DNA from: Faecalispora jeddahensis | GTDB taxonomy: Bacteria; Bacillota; Clostridia; Oscillospirales; Acutalibacteraceae | Reading direction: 5' to 3' | Length of the DNA: 64,000 nucleotides | Assembly: GCF_000577335.1 (NCBI RefSeq) | Contig: NZ_CBYL010000006.1 | Span: 1-64,000 of the forward strand | Notes under the pieces: generated by a model | What the model saw: only the letters and a program-made list of their open reading frames with translations | The model's database searches: none | What the model was told of the DNA's origin: nothing | In this document: positions 45,256-55,600 of the stretch, piece by piece | Numbering within the stretch: position 1 is the stretch's first letter | Layout: the number at the start of each line of letters is the position of its first letter | Program-made: the position numbers and the translations under genes

Positions 45256-45852
45256 ATGGCTTCTAATGATGAAAAATTAAGTAAATTTAGTTCTGCAATC
45301 AACCATTACGCGCAGGAACAGCGGGAAAAAATCGAACAGGAAATTGCCGAGTACAAGCAGGCTCAGCTGGAAGAAGCGGAGCGCCAGGTGCTGCACGAGG
45401 CATACCAGCTCATTCAGGGCGAAATGACTGCCATGCGGGATGAAATCGTGCGTGACATCGCGCACCGTGAAATGGACGCCCGCAAGCAGCTTTTGGAGAA
45501 GAGAAAGAATATTGAAAACGAGGTGTTTGACAAGGCGAAGAACCGCCTGATCGATTACACCAAATCCGCTCAGTATCCTTCCCTGCTGCAGAAGTATACC
45601 CGCGGCCTTTCCGAGCTGTTCCCGGAATCCGGCACGGTTCTCTGCGTGAAAAAGGATGATCTGCAATATGAGGATCTGCTCCGGCAGGCATTTGCAAAAG
45701 ACTGCACTGTCCAGGCGGATCAGGATATTCTGATCGGCGGTGTTCGCGCCTTTCATGCCGAAAAGGGCATCATGGCCGATGAAACACTGGACACGATGCT
45801 GGAATCACAGCAGGAGTGGTTTGAAGAAACCTCTGGAATGTCTGTGGTCTGA
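45256..45852 (+). CDS. ntpE: V/A-type ATPase subunit E (peripheral stalk)
   Basis: 198 residues: an N-terminal coiled coil (about 1-100, rich in Glu/Gln/Arg) and a globular C-terminus ending in ADETLDTMLESQQEW, as in vATP-synt_E. It pairs with the H/G subunit to hold the catalytic head. Confidence 0.92.
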   Translation: MASNDEKLSKFSSAINHYAQEQREKIEQEIAEYKQAQLEEAERQVLHEAYQLIQGEMTAMRDEIVRDIAHREMDARKQLLEKRKNIENEVFDKAKNRLIDYTKSAQYPSLLQKYTRGLSELFPESGTVLCVKKDDLQYEDLLRQAFAKDCTVQADQDILIGGVRAFHAEKGIMADETLDTMLESQQEWFEETSGMSVV

Positions 45853-45886
45853 GCCGTAATACCAACGATAACGGAGATGATTGAAG

Positions 45887-47650
45887 ATGGAGAACCAAGA
45901 TGTAATTTATGGTATTAACGGGCCGGTCGTAACAGTTAAAAATTCGCGCAGCTTTTCCATGATGGAAATGGTATTCGTCGGCAAGGAACGTCTGGTGGGT
46001 GAAATCATCGGCATTACCGATAAAGTGACCACCATTCAGGTCTATGAAGAAACCACCGGACTGCGTCCGGGCGAGCCGGTATTCGGTACCGGCAGCCCCA
46101 TGAATGTTACGTTAGGCCCAGGGATTCTGGATAATATTTTCGACGGAATCGAGCGCCCGCTGAAGAAGATCGCAGACGATTCCGGTTCTGTGTTTATCTC
46201 CCGCGGCAGCAACGTGCCCGCGCTTGATCCCGACCTGCTCTGGGAGGTCACCGTCACCGTTCAGGTGGGTGACGAGCTTAAAGGCGGCGCTATTTACGCC
46301 GAATGCCCGGAGACAAAAATCATACGGCACAAATGCCTGGTACCGCCCTCGCTGAGCGGCACCGTGACGAAGGTGGCTGCAAACGGAAAATATCGTGCGA
46401 ACGATACCGTTGTTGAGCTCACCGACGCAAAGGGAAACAAGCATGAGCTGACCCTTTGCCAGAGATGGCCCATCCGTACACCGCGCCCGGTTACGGAGCG
46501 CATGCAGCCCAGAATTCCGCTGGTTACCGGTCAGCGTGTCATCGACACCCTGTTCCCTGTAGCCAAGGGCGGCACCGCGGCTATCCCAGGCGGATTTGGA
46601 AGCGGCAAGACCATGACGCAGCACCAGCTTGCCAAGTGGTGCGACGCAGATATTATCATCTACGTCGGCTGCGGTGAGCGCGGCAATGAAATGGCCCAGG
46701 TTCTGCAGGAATTCTCAGAGCTGATCGACCCGAAATCCGGCCGGCCTATGACCGACCGTACCACCCTGATCGCGAACACCTCGAATATGCCTGTGGCCGC
46801 TCGTGAAGCGTCCATCTACACCGGCATTACCCTGGCTGAGTATTACCGCGACATGGGCTACCACGTGGCCATGATGGCCGACTCCACCTCCCGCTGGGCG
46901 GAGGCTCTGCGTGAAATTTCCGGCCGTTTGGAAGAGATGCCCGCAGAAGAAGGCTTCCCGGCGTATCTGCCCTCTCGTCTGGCGGAATTCTACGAGCGTG
47001 CCAGCTATACGAAAAACCTGAACGGCACCGATGGCTCCATTACGATCATCGGCGCGGTTTCCCCGGCAGGCGCGGACTTCTCCGAGCCTGTTACCCAAAA
47101 CACCAAGCGTTTTACCCGCTGCTTCTGGGCTTTGGATAAAAACCTTGCCTACGCAAGACATTATCCGGCGATCAACTGGATGACCAGCTACAGCGAATAT
47201 TCCGCCGACCTGCAGGATTGGTTCAAAGAGAATGTGGGCGAGGAATTCCTGGAGTACCGCAGACAGACCAACAATCTTCTTCAGGAAGAAAGCAAGCTGA
47301 TGGAAATTGTAAAGCTGATCGGTTCGGACGTTCTGCCCGACGATCAGAAGCTCGTCATCGAAATTGCGCGTCTGATCCGCGTTGGCTTTTTGCAGCAGAA
47401 TGCGTTCCACGCCGAAGATACCTTCGTGCCGCTGGAGAAGCAGAAGCTGATGATGAAGGTCATCTTGCATCTGTACCAGAAATCGCGGCAGCTCATCGCA
47501 GCGTCCGTTCCCATTTCCAGCATTATGCAGGCCGGTCTGTTTGACAAGCTGGTGAAGATCAAGTACGATGTACCGAACGACAAGCTGGACTTGTTTGATG
47601 ACTATATTGCAGAAATTGATAACACCGTGGCGGATATCATCAACAACTGA
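45887..47650 (+). CDS. ntpA: V/A-type ATPase catalytic subunit A
   Basis: 587 residues, full length with the A-specific non-homologous insert (about 115-190). P-loop GGFGSGKT at 235-242, Walker B-type MMADSTSRWAEALREISGRLEEMPAEEG, and SGADFSEPV-like PAGADFSEPVTQNTKRF. It hydrolyses or makes ATP. The second P-loop residue is Gly where most A-type subunits have Pro (GPFGSGKT). ATG at 45887 chosen over TTG at 45881. Confidence 0.97.
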   Translation: MENQDVIYGINGPVVTVKNSRSFSMMEMVFVGKERLVGEIIGITDKVTTIQVYEETTGLRPGEPVFGTGSPMNVTLGPGILDNIFDGIERPLKKIADDSGSVFISRGSNVPALDPDLLWEVTVTVQVGDELKGGAIYAECPETKIIRHKCLVPPSLSGTVTKVAANGKYRANDTVVELTDAKGNKHELTLCQRWPIRTPRPVTERMQPRIPLVTGQRVIDTLFPVAKGGTAAIPGGFGSGKTMTQHQLAKWCDADIIIYVGCGERGNEMAQVLQEFSELIDPKSGRPMTDRTTLIANTSNMPVAAREASIYTGITLAEYYRDMGYHVAMMADSTSRWAEALREISGRLEEMPAEEGFPAYLPSRLAEFYERASYTKNLNGTDGSITIIGAVSPAGADFSEPVTQNTKRFTRCFWALDKNLAYARHYPAINWMTSYSEYSADLQDWFKENVGEEFLEYRRQTNNLLQEESKLMEIVKLIGSDVLPDDQKLVIEIARLIRVGFLQQNAFHAEDTFVPLEKQKLMMKVILHLYQKSRQLIAASVPISSIMQAGLFDKLVKIKYDVPNDKLDLFDDYIAEIDNTVADIINN

Positions 47651-47681
47651 TTGAGCCCCACGGAAAGAAGGCGGTTTTTTT

Positions 47682-49115
47682 ATGATTCTTGATTATATTG
47701 GCGTCAAAGAAATAAACGGGTCGCTGATTGTGCTGGACGATGTGGAAAATGCCTCTTTTGAAGAAATTGTTGACATTCGTCTGGACAACGGCACCATGCG
47801 CCAGGGCCGAATCGTTCAGATGGACGGCAAGCGCGTGGTGATTCAGGTTTTTGACGGAACCCGCGGCATTTCTTTGAACAATACCCGCACACGTCTGCGC
47901 GGCCGCCCCATGGAGATGCCCCTTTCCCCCGAGATTCTGGGCCGTGTGTTCGACGGCTCCGGCCGGCCGATCGACGGTTTGGGCAACATCTTCCCGCAGA
48001 AGCGCATGAATATCAACGGCACCCCGATCAACCCGGTGTCGCGCGTATACCCGGTCAACTACATCAACACCGGCGTTTCCAGCATCGATACGCTGATGAC
48101 TCTGATCCGCGGACAAAAGCTGCCGATCTTCTCCGGTTCCGGTATGTCTCACAATGAGCTGGCCGTGCAGATCGCCCGCCAGGCAAAGATCACCGGCGCG
48201 GAGGGCGATAACTTTGCGATCGTGTTCGCCGCTATGGGCGTTAAGAACGACGTTGCGGAATATTTCCGCCGCTCGTTCGATGAATCCGGCGTTCTGCAGA
48301 AGGTTGTCATGTTCGTCAATCTGGCGAACGACCCGATTATTGAACGTACCCTGACTCCCCGCTGCGCGCTGACCACCGCGGAATACCTGGCATTCGAGCT
48401 GAACATGCACATTCTGGTCATCATGACCGACATGACCTCTTATGCGGAAGCGCTGCGCGAATTCAGCTCCTCCAAGGGCGAAATCCCCGGCAGAAAGGGC
48501 TTCCCCGGATACTTGTATTCGGACTTTGCCTCTCTGTATGAGCGCGCCGGCATGGTAGAGGGCAAAACCGGTTCTGTCACGCAGATCCCGATTCTGACCA
48601 TGCCCAACGACGACGTAACGCACCCCGTGCCTGACCTGACCGGCTACATCACCGAGGGCCAGATCGTTCTGGACCGTACGCTCGACAGCATGGGGATTTA
48701 CCCGCCCGTCGGCGTTCTGCCCTCTCTGTCCCGTTTGATGAAGGACGGTATCGGCGAAGGCTTTACCCGCGCGGATCACTCCGCGCTCTCGAACCAGCTG
48801 TTCGCCTCTTACGCGAAGGTAATGGACGCCCGTTCACTGGCCTCTGTTATCGGCGAGGAAGAGCTCTCCCCTGTGGACAAACAGTATCTGCACTTTGGCA
48901 AGCTGTTTGAGCAGCAGTTCCTGACCCAGCGGCACAACGAAAACAGAACCATCGACCAGAGCCTGGATCTGGGCTGGAGACTGCTGTCTACCCTGCCCCG
49001 TTCTGAGCTGGATCGTGTGGACGATGCGGTTCTCAACCAGTTCTACAAGCCGGAAACCGCGGCGAAGGATTCGGATGAACTGGACGAAGAAGCAGACGGA
49101 ACCACCAATAACTAA
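47682..49115 (+). CDS. ntpB: V/A-type ATPase regulatory subunit B
   Basis: 477 residues. Non-catalytic nucleotide-binding-fold subunit: the P-loop is degenerate ([17 protein letters not shown]), as expected for B, and [43 protein letters not shown] is typical. Alternates with A in the head hexamer. Confidence 0.97.
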   Translation: MILDYIGVKEINGSLIVLDDVENASFEEIVDIRLDNGTMRQGRIVQMDGKRVVIQVFDGTRGISLNNTRTRLRGRPMEMPLSPEILGRVFDGSGRPIDGLGNIFPQKRMNINGTPINPVSRVYPVNYINTGVSSIDTLMTLIRGQKLPIFSGSGMSHNELAVQIARQAKITGAEGDNFAIVFAAMGVKNDVAEYFRRSFDESGVLQKVVMFVNLANDPIIERTLTPRCALTTAEYLAFELNMHILVIMTDMTSYAEALREFSSSKGEIPGRKGFPGYLYSDFASLYERAGMVEGKTGSVTQIPILTMPNDDVTHPVPDLTGYITEGQIVLDRTLDSMGIYPPVGVLPSLSRLMKDGIGEGFTRADHSALSNQLFASYAKVMDARSLASVIGEEELSPVDKQYLHFGKLFEQQFLTQRHNENRTIDQSLDLGWRLLSTLPRSELDRVDDAVLNQFYKPETAAKDSDELDEEADGTTNN

Positions 49116-49131
49116 GGCGAGGTGAGCGGCA

Positions 49132-49746
49132 TTGGCGATTCAAATCGTACCAACCAAGGGCAATCTTCTTGCCACCAAGAAATCGCTTAGTCTGGCCCGC
49201 ACCGGCTTTGAGCTGATGGACCGTAAGCGCAACATTCTGATCCGCGAAATGATGGCTTTGATCGAGCGGGCCAACGAGATTCAGGATAAGATCGACAAAA
49301 CGTATGAGGAAGCCTACGCGGCTTTGCAGATGGCCAACGTTACGCTGGGTATCTGCGATAAGATCGCGGAGACCGTCCCCTACGACGACAACCTGAATGT
49401 GGCATACCGCAGCGTTATGGGCGTAGAAATCCCCATGGTGTCTCTGGAACGCACGCCTCCCACGCTCAGCTACGGCCTGATGGACACAAACGCCATGATG
49501 GATGACGCCTACCTGAAATTCCGGGAGGTAAAGTATCTTACCGCAGAGCTGGCCGAGGTGGAAAACAGCGTTTACCGCCTGGCCGACAATGTGAAAAAGA
49601 CACAGAAGCGCGCGAACGCGCTGAAGAACATCATGATTCCGCGTTTTGAGGAAACGGTGAAGTTCATTACCGACGCGCTGGAAGAAAAGGACAGAGAGGA
49701 ATTCTCTCGCCTGAAGGTAATCAAGCGGCAGAAAAATGCCGGCTGA
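49132..49746 (+). CDS. ntpD: V/A-type ATPase subunit D (central rotor)
   Basis: 204 residues, coiled-coil rotor shaft (PTKGNLLATKKSLSLARTGFELMDRKRNILIREMM). TTG start with GGCGAGGTG upstream. Last gene of the operon, followed by a strong terminator. Confidence 0.96.
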   Translation: MAIQIVPTKGNLLATKKSLSLARTGFELMDRKRNILIREMMALIERANEIQDKIDKTYEEAYAALQMANVTLGICDKIAETVPYDDNLNVAYRSVMGVEIPMVSLERTPPTLSYGLMDTNAMMDDAYLKFREVKYLTAELAEVENSVYRLADNVKKTQKRANALKNIMIPRFEETVKFITDALEEKDREEFSRLKVIKRQKNAG

Positions 49747-49800
49747 TCGAAACACTTTCCGGATAGGTCATTTCCCATCAGAATGTCTTTCCCTGTAAGA

Positions 49801-49841
49801 AAAAAGAGCCGTAGGATTTAGAATCCTACGGCTCTTTTTTG
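49801..49841. terminator. Bidirectional terminator of the ATPase operon and the GntR gene
   Basis: AGAGCCGTAGGATT / AATCCTACGGCTCT stem with A tract before and TTTTTT after; serves both convergent units. Confidence 0.9.
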
Positions 49842-49845
49842 CATT

Positions 49846-50562
49846 TTAATCGCCTTGGTTTTTAATGATCGAGCTGCTGATAAAATCATTTGTATAGTCC
49901 AGATGCTTTCGCATTGCTGCAGCGGCCTTCAAAGCATCGTGGGCTTCAATTGCCCTGACAACCGCTTCGTGTTGCTCCTTGACGATATTTCTGTTCTCCG
50001 GACTCTGGAACAGATTGCTCACCACGTCTTCAATGTACCTGTCTATCAGATTGGAAACCGCATACATCACATTGGTGATAAGATCATTTCCCGACGCCTG
50101 TACAATTTTATAGTGTATTTTTTTATCGATCTCAGCGCTCTTTGCGGAATCATCTTCACGATTGAGTAAGCTCATCAGTTCCTTTATTTCCTGAAGCTCG
50201 GCATCGCTGATGTTCTTTGCCGCCAAAGCGGCCGTTTCCGGTTCAATGATTTTTCTCAATTCCAGAATTTCATTTGTCTTGCTTCCATGCAGCATAAATG
50301 TCATTGAAATAGGTTCCAGCAGACTGTCCTCAAAGGATTCTTTGATAAAATTCCCTTCCCCTTGTCTGCACTCAATGATGCCCAGCATCTCCAAAGACCT
50401 TAAGGCCTCTCTGATCGATGTCCTGCTGACATTGAGCTGTTCACACAAATCTCTTTCCGAAGGCAATTGATCGCCGCATCTCAATTCCCCGTTTTGAATG
50501 ATCTCTTTTATCTGCTCTATCACCTGTTCGAAAACCTTTGTCGGTTTAATTTCACGAAACAT
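49846..50562 (-). CDS. FadR/GntR family regulator with FCD domain
   Basis: 238 residues. N-terminal winged helix (GDQLPSERDLCEQLNVSRTSIREALRSLEMLGIIECRQGEGNF) and an all-helical FCD ligand domain (about 90-235). Such regulators (GlcC, LldR, PdhR) usually sense small carboxylates. Last gene of the lrgA-lrgB-phosphatase operon; a TGGT-N3-ACCA operator typical of the family lies at the operon promoter. GGGAGG precedes the ATG at 50562. Confidence 0.92.
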   Translation of the reverse strand: MFREIKPTKVFEQVIEQIKEIIQNGELRCGDQLPSERDLCEQLNVSRTSIREALRSLEMLGIIECRQGEGNFIKESFEDSLLEPISMTFMLHGSKTNEILELRKIIEPETAALAAKNISDAELQEIKELMSLLNREDDSAKSAEIDKKIHYKIVQASGNDLITNVMYAVSNLIDRYIEDVVSNLFQSPENRNIVKEQHEAVVRAIEAHDALKAAAAMRKHLDYTNDFISSSIIKNQGD

Positions 50563-50600
50563 TTTAAAATCCTCCCGAAAATCAGTTTTATGGATTTCGC

Positions 50601-51257
50601 TCACAATTTCATGATTTCAATCAGCTCCAAAGGATTTTGAATCACTGCTTTAGCGCCATTCTTCCATAGTTCGTCCGCTTTTCGGAATCCCCATGCTGCA
50701 CCGACCGCATACATGCCGGCCGCATCAGCCGTTTTCATATCGACCCCCGAATCACCAAGATACAGGAAATCGGAAACAGGGATTCCGGAAAGCTTCGATA
50801 TTTCAAGTGCAGAGTATGGATCCGGTTTTTTCGGTATGCCTGTTCTGGCGCCGTAAACCAGCTCAAAACGCTTTAATCCGAAAAACTCATCTATCACTTC
50901 TTCGGTAAAGTGATGCGGCTTATTGGAAAGCACAAACATCCGTATTCCCGATTCCTCCAAACGGCGGAGCAATTCCTCGATTCCCGGATAAGGCTTTGTG
51001 GCCTGATTCCATCTTTTTTCATATTGCTTTTCAAGCTCATCCAAATACCGGTTTACTTTTTCTTCATCGCGTTCTTCTTCCGGTAAAGCGGATATCGCCA
51101 GGACTCTCATTCCGTTCCCGACAAACTGCTTGTATTTTTCTATATCGTGTACAGGAAATCCATGTCTGCTCAATACAAAATTCATAGAATCGGCCAGATC
51201 CTGAATGCTGTTGAGCAAAGTGCCGTCTACATCAAAAATAATTCCAGAGTAACTCAT
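50601..51257 (-). CDS. gph: HAD hydrolase, phosphoglycolate phosphatase-like
   Basis: 218 residues, HAD subfamily IA. Motif I DVDGTLLNS (nucleophile and acid aspartates), motif II LSNKPH, a lysine in PKKPDP (motif III) and GDSGVDMKTADAAGM (motif IV). The cap and motifs fit phosphoglycolate phosphatase, though related phosphatases (PpaX, beta-phosphoglucomutase) cannot be excluded. Sits between lrgB and the regulator. Confidence 0.82.
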   Translation of the reverse strand: MSYSGIIFDVDGTLLNSIQDLADSMNFVLSRHGFPVHDIEKYKQFVGNGMRVLAISALPEEERDEEKVNRYLDELEKQYEKRWNQATKPYPGIEELLRRLEESGIRMFVLSNKPHHFTEEVIDEFFGLKRFELVYGARTGIPKKPDPYSALEISKLSGIPVSDFLYLGDSGVDMKTADAAGMYAVGAAWGFRKADELWKNGAKAVIQNPLELIEIMKL

Positions 51258-51278
51258 ATTAAAATTCCTCCGCATGGT

Positions 51279-51983
51279 TTAATGAAAGAATACAACAAAG
51301 ACATTCCATATGACCGGAGCTAAAAATACAGTGGTAATTCCCGAAACCGCCATCGTCAGACTGCTCATTGCCCCTTCAATTTCTCCCAATTCCATTGCCT
51401 TTGCCGTGCCGATCGCATGGGAAGACGCCCCTATGGCAATTCCAAACGCAATTTTATCGTCCATTTTGAAAAATTTATATAAAATCGGGCTTAAGATCGA
51501 GCCTATGATACCGGTAAGGATAATCGCCGCAACGGTGACCGACTGGATTCCTTCCAGCTGCTGTGAAACAGCGATTCCAATCGGTGTCGTAATGGATTTT
51601 GGAATCAGTGACCTGATCAGTACATCCGATATCCCCAAAAATTTTGAGCCCAGGATGACAAAAGTCATTCCGCAGATATTGCTGCATAGAACGCTTGTAA
51701 GGATCGGCAGGGCATTTTCTTGAAATAAAGCAAATCTTTTATACATGGGTAAGGCCAAAGCGACCGTCGCCGGATATAGAAAGAATGAGATGAATTGGCC
51801 GCCCGCATTAAAGCTTTCATAGTTGATATCCAGCTTCGTCAGCAAAACAATCACGATCACGATGGCAATCAGCAAAGGATTAAAGATGGAAAGCTTTATT
51901 TTTCGATTGATATAAATTCCTATTTCATAAGCGATTAACGACAGTAACACGCCGAATACCGGGGAGTGGGTAATTTCATTCAT
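51279..51983 (-). CDS. lrgB: LrgB/CidB family membrane protein
   Basis: 234 residues with about seven membrane segments; SLIPKSITTPIGIAVSQQLEGI and GASSHAIGTAKAMELGEIEGAMSSL are LrgB signatures. LrgAB/CidAB were described as holin/antiholin-like, but Bacillus PftAB imports pyruvate and plant PLGG1, an LrgAB fusion, carries glycolate and glycerate. Overlaps lrgA by 8 bp. Confidence 0.93.
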   Translation of the reverse strand: MNEITHSPVFGVLLSLIAYEIGIYINRKIKLSIFNPLLIAIVIVIVLLTKLDINYESFNAGGQFISFFLYPATVALALPMYKRFALFQENALPILTSVLCSNICGMTFVILGSKFLGISDVLIRSLIPKSITTPIGIAVSQQLEGIQSVTVAAIILTGIIGSILSPILYKFFKMDDKIAFGIAIGASSHAIGTAKAMELGEIEGAMSSLTMAVSGITTVFLAPVIWNVFVVFFH

Positions 51984-52329
51984 GGGAGTTTCCTTTTCTG
52001 AATAACTGAATGACAGATGCTGTTATGATCCAAACCACTGCTGTTGAAGTGATCAAAATGGTGATAAAACCGACCCAATTCCCTTTTAATGCAGCAAATG
52101 AGGTGATCAGGCCCACTCCGGCCGGAATAAAGAAAAAAGACATATTCGACAGCAGAAATTCGCATACATCCTCAATCATTTCTACCTTGATAATTCCTTT
52201 GCGGAGCGCCAGAAAAAGCAGGACCAAACCGATAACAGAGCCCGGAACCGGCAGATGAAGCAGGGTCTGTAACACTTGTCCTGCAAAATAGGTAACTAAG
52301 ATGATCATCAATTGTTTTAAATACTTCAT
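51976..52329 (-). CDS. lrgA: LrgA/CidA family membrane protein
   Basis: 117 residues, four membrane segments; family motif LPVPGSVIGLVLLFLAL and FFFIPAGVGLI. Works as a complex with LrgB. First gene of a four-gene operon with its own promoter and operator. Confidence 0.93.
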   Translation of the reverse strand: MKYLKQLMIILVTYFAGQVLQTLLHLPVPGSVIGLVLLFLALRKGIIKVEMIEDVCEFLLSNMSFFFIPAGVGLITSFAALKGNWVGFITILITSTAVVWIITASVIQLFRKGNSHE

Positions 52330-52371
52330 TGGAAATTTGCGCTCCTCTTTGGATAAAATAAATTGGTATTA

Positions 52372-52382
52372 TGGTCATACCA
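52372..52382 (-). promoter_or_regulatory. FadR-type operator of the lrgAB operon
   Basis: TGGT-ATG-ACCA on the minus strand, a perfect TGGT-N3-ACCA palindrome as used by FadR-subfamily GntR proteins, inside a second inverted repeat TTGGTAT (52363-52369) / ATACCAG. It lies about 8 bp past the -10, at the transcription start. Confidence 0.7.
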
Positions 52383-52389
52383 GTAATTT

Positions 52390-52418
52390 ACTATATCATT
52401 TTTTACTAATTATTTCAA
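52390..52418 (-). promoter_or_regulatory. Promoter of the lrgA-lrgB-gph-gntR operon
   Basis: -35 TTGAAA (52418-52413), 17-bp spacer, -10 TATAGT (52395-52390) on the minus strand. Confidence 0.7.
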
Positions 52419-52628
52419 TTGACATGGACAGACAACGTTCCCTGAAAAGCATCCTGTTTTTTGGCGATTCCAGCGCTTTTCTGAATCATTATGGAAGCGT
52501 TTCAGCTAAGAATATGACCGGACTCAATGAGAATATCCGCCCTTTTATTACGAAACAGCCGCCGACTTAATGGCGGGAAGTCATAAGGATAAATTGTGAC
52601 CCCACCCCATAAGGCAAACTGAATACGG
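52419..52628. other. Intergenic stretch; possible edge of accessory DNA
   Basis: No supported gene. A short plus-strand frame (52422-52570) has no ribosome binding site and no recognised product. The stretch separates the lrgA promoter from the restriction-modification operon and is a reasonable place to look for an insertion boundary; no direct repeat can be seen because the other end lies outside the window. Confidence 0.4.
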
Positions 52629-52673
52629 AAAAAGCGCCCTATTTCTATACAATAAAAGAAATAGGGCGCTTTT
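52629..52673. terminator. Terminator after hsdR
   Basis: AAAAGCGCCCTATTTCT / AGAAATAGGGCGCTTTT, a 17-bp perfect stem with A and T tracts on both sides. Confidence 0.9.
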
Positions 52674-52689
52674 GAAATGTGCAAACCAA

Positions 52690-55600
52690 TTACAATCCAC
52701 GATATTTTTCAAAGAATGCTAATAATTTTTCAATAATACTTTGCTTTTTTTCTGTACGGTTGTTTTTTCTGGCAAACCGGGAAACAGGAGGCAAAATTTT
52801 ATCTATATCCGTGCCTGTAGTTTTAAGCATGCCATCATGGAATGCGTTCTCGATAAACTGGTACGTTTCTTCAGGTTTTAGTTTTTCCTCTTCAATAAGT
52901 GCCGTCAAGTCTGCTTCCTTTTGCGCAAGAACAAAAGACACCCAATCTTGATCTACATTACTTTGAATGTTAATTCGAGAAATAAATTCTTCGATAAGTT
53001 CCTTCTTGCTCCGAAGCTCAATGCTGGAATCAACCGCCTTCCGTATGTCAATAAGTAAACTTTTGTCAGTGCAATTGGATTCATGATATTTTGCAACCAG
53101 CATGAGAATGTAATCGATATTGACCTCAATCTGTTTTACCAGTTCAATTTCAAAGACAATATCGTCATTGATATTTTCTTTTTCTGAATCTGTTCGCTTG
53201 CCAAGGCTCTGATACAAGTCTAAATAAACGCTTTGGTAATCTTGGAAATCCCGGATGGATAAAATTTCATTTCCGGCAAAATCGTCAAAGGAAGTCAGTA
53301 GGTTTTTAATCCGCAGAATGGCTCCGAAAAGATGAATGAAATCCTTCTGTTCGTCCTCTCCGAGAATGGCAGTACCTAAGGGATAAGCGGACAATAGCGT
53401 TTGTATAAGTTCCACATATCCCGGTTTATGTTTGCCGTTTTCCTCGTATCCGTTGTAATAGTCCGCATAGGTTTTCAATAAGACAACACCGCCGGCTTCT
53501 TTGTCTCCAAAAAGAGCAATAGCATCATCGGTGGCTTGTTTCAAATCACGAAAACAGACAATATTCCCAAAGGTTTTAACGCTGTTGAGTATACGATTTG
53601 TACGGCTGAACGCCTGAATCAACCCGTGCTGGCGCAAATTTTTATCCACCCATAGAGTGTTCAGCGTCGTTGCGTCAAAACCTGTAAGGAACATATTGAC
53701 AACGATAAGTAAATCAATTTCACGATTTTTCATCCGCAGGGATACGTCTTTATAGTAGTTTTGAAACTTGTCGGCAGAGGTATCATAATTGACGTTGAAG
53801 GCCTCATTATAATCAGCAATTGCCGATTCGAGAAAATCCCGGCTGGTTTTATCAAGCTTGTCATTGTCAAAATCCTCGTCGGGATCTTCTTCATTTGGCG
53901 TATAGCTAAAAATAGTGGCAATAGTCAGGTGTTTCCCTGTTTCCTCCATTTGCTTTTTAAACTCATTGTAGTACTTCATCGCCATCGGAATTGAAGCAAC
54001 AGCGAAAATCGAGTTAAATCCATTGACTTGCTTTGTGATCTTTTCTTCGCTTACAGTGTTGTTTTTGGACTTTGCCATTTCCTTGACATTTTGAATCACC
54101 CTATACTCATAATATGAGCGGTTTTCGTTGCGTTTTGTTTTCTGATCAAAATGTTCAAGAATATATTTGACAATCTCTCTTACACGTTCGGGCGCAGCTA
54201 AAGCTTTTTCCACATCAATCGCACGAACCTGCTCATCTTTGATATCTGACGCCATTTTGATCGTGTTGATGTAGTCAATGCGGAAAGGCAAGACATTTCC
54301 ATCGTTGATAGCATCCACAATGGTATAGGTATGGAGCTTATCTCCAAAGGTCTGCGGAGTTGTTTTGAGCGTAGGATCACCGCCGGAGCCTGCATTTACT
54401 GCAAAAATGGGGGTTCCGGTAAATCCAAACAAATGATATTTTTGGAACGCCTTCGTAATACGGCGATGCATATCGCCGAACTGCGAACGATGGCATTCGT
54501 CAAAAATAATCACAATATGCTTTTTGTAAGCATCGTGGGTTTTGTTGTTTGTAATAAACTTATCCAGCTTTTGTATCGTTGTAATAATAATGCGGGCGTC
54601 GCTGCTTTCCAACTGCTTTTGGAGGATTCTGGTGGAAGTATTGCTGTTTGCGGCCCCCTTTTCAAAGCGGTCGTATTCCTTCATGGTCTGGTAGTCCAAA
54701 TCCTTGCGGTCAACCACGAACAGCACCTTATCAATATAGGATAAGCTGCTGGCAAGCTGCGCCGTTTTAAAGCTTGTCAAGGTTTTGCCACTGCCTGTGG
54801 TGTGCCAAATATATCCGCCGCCTTCGATTGTGCCGTATTTTTTGTAGTTCGTTGCAATCGCAATGCGATTTAAAATCCTTTCGGTTGCGGCAATTTGATA
54901 AGGCCGCATGACAAGCAGCAAATCTTCTGACGTAAAGACGCAATAGCGGGTAAGGATATTGAGGATTGTATGCTTCGCAAAAAAGGTTTTGGTAAAGTCC
55001 TTCAAGTCAGCAATAATCTTATTGGTTGCATCCGCCCAAAAGCTTGTAAACTCAAAACTGTTGCTTGTCTTTTTTCGGTTTTGCCGATCGTTTTCATCCG
55101 CTTCCTTGATATGCTGGCTACGAGTGGTGTTGCTGTAATATTTGGTGTGGGTGCCATTGCTGATCACAAAAATCTGCACATATTCAAACAACCCGGAAGA
55201 TGCCCAAAAGCTGTCCCGCTGATAGCGTTTGATTTGATTAAAAGCTTCCCGGATGGCTACGCCGCGCCTTTTCAGCTCGACGTGTACCAACGGCAGTCCG
55301 TTTACAAGAATGGTTACGTCATAACGTGCAGAATACGTTCCGTTTGGCTCCTCGTACTGGTTAAGTACCTGCAAACGGTTGTTGTGGATACACTTTTTAT
55401 CAATCAGATAGATGTTCTTGGTGGTTCCATCGTCCCGCTTCAAAATTTGGACATGGTCGGTCTGAATGCGGCGGGTTTTCTCAACAATGCCGTCATTGGC
55501 ACCGGCAATGCATTTTTTGAAAAACCAGTCCCATTCTGTATCGGTGAAGGCATAATCGTTCAGCTTTTCCAGCTGACGGCGAAGGTTTGCCATCAGTTCG

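Noticed and set aside
52301-52570. An 89-codon plus-strand frame between lrgA and hsdR
   Set aside because: It runs through the lrgA promoter and operator, lacks a ribosome binding site, and its sequence is not recognised; a decayed gene tail is possible but unsupported.
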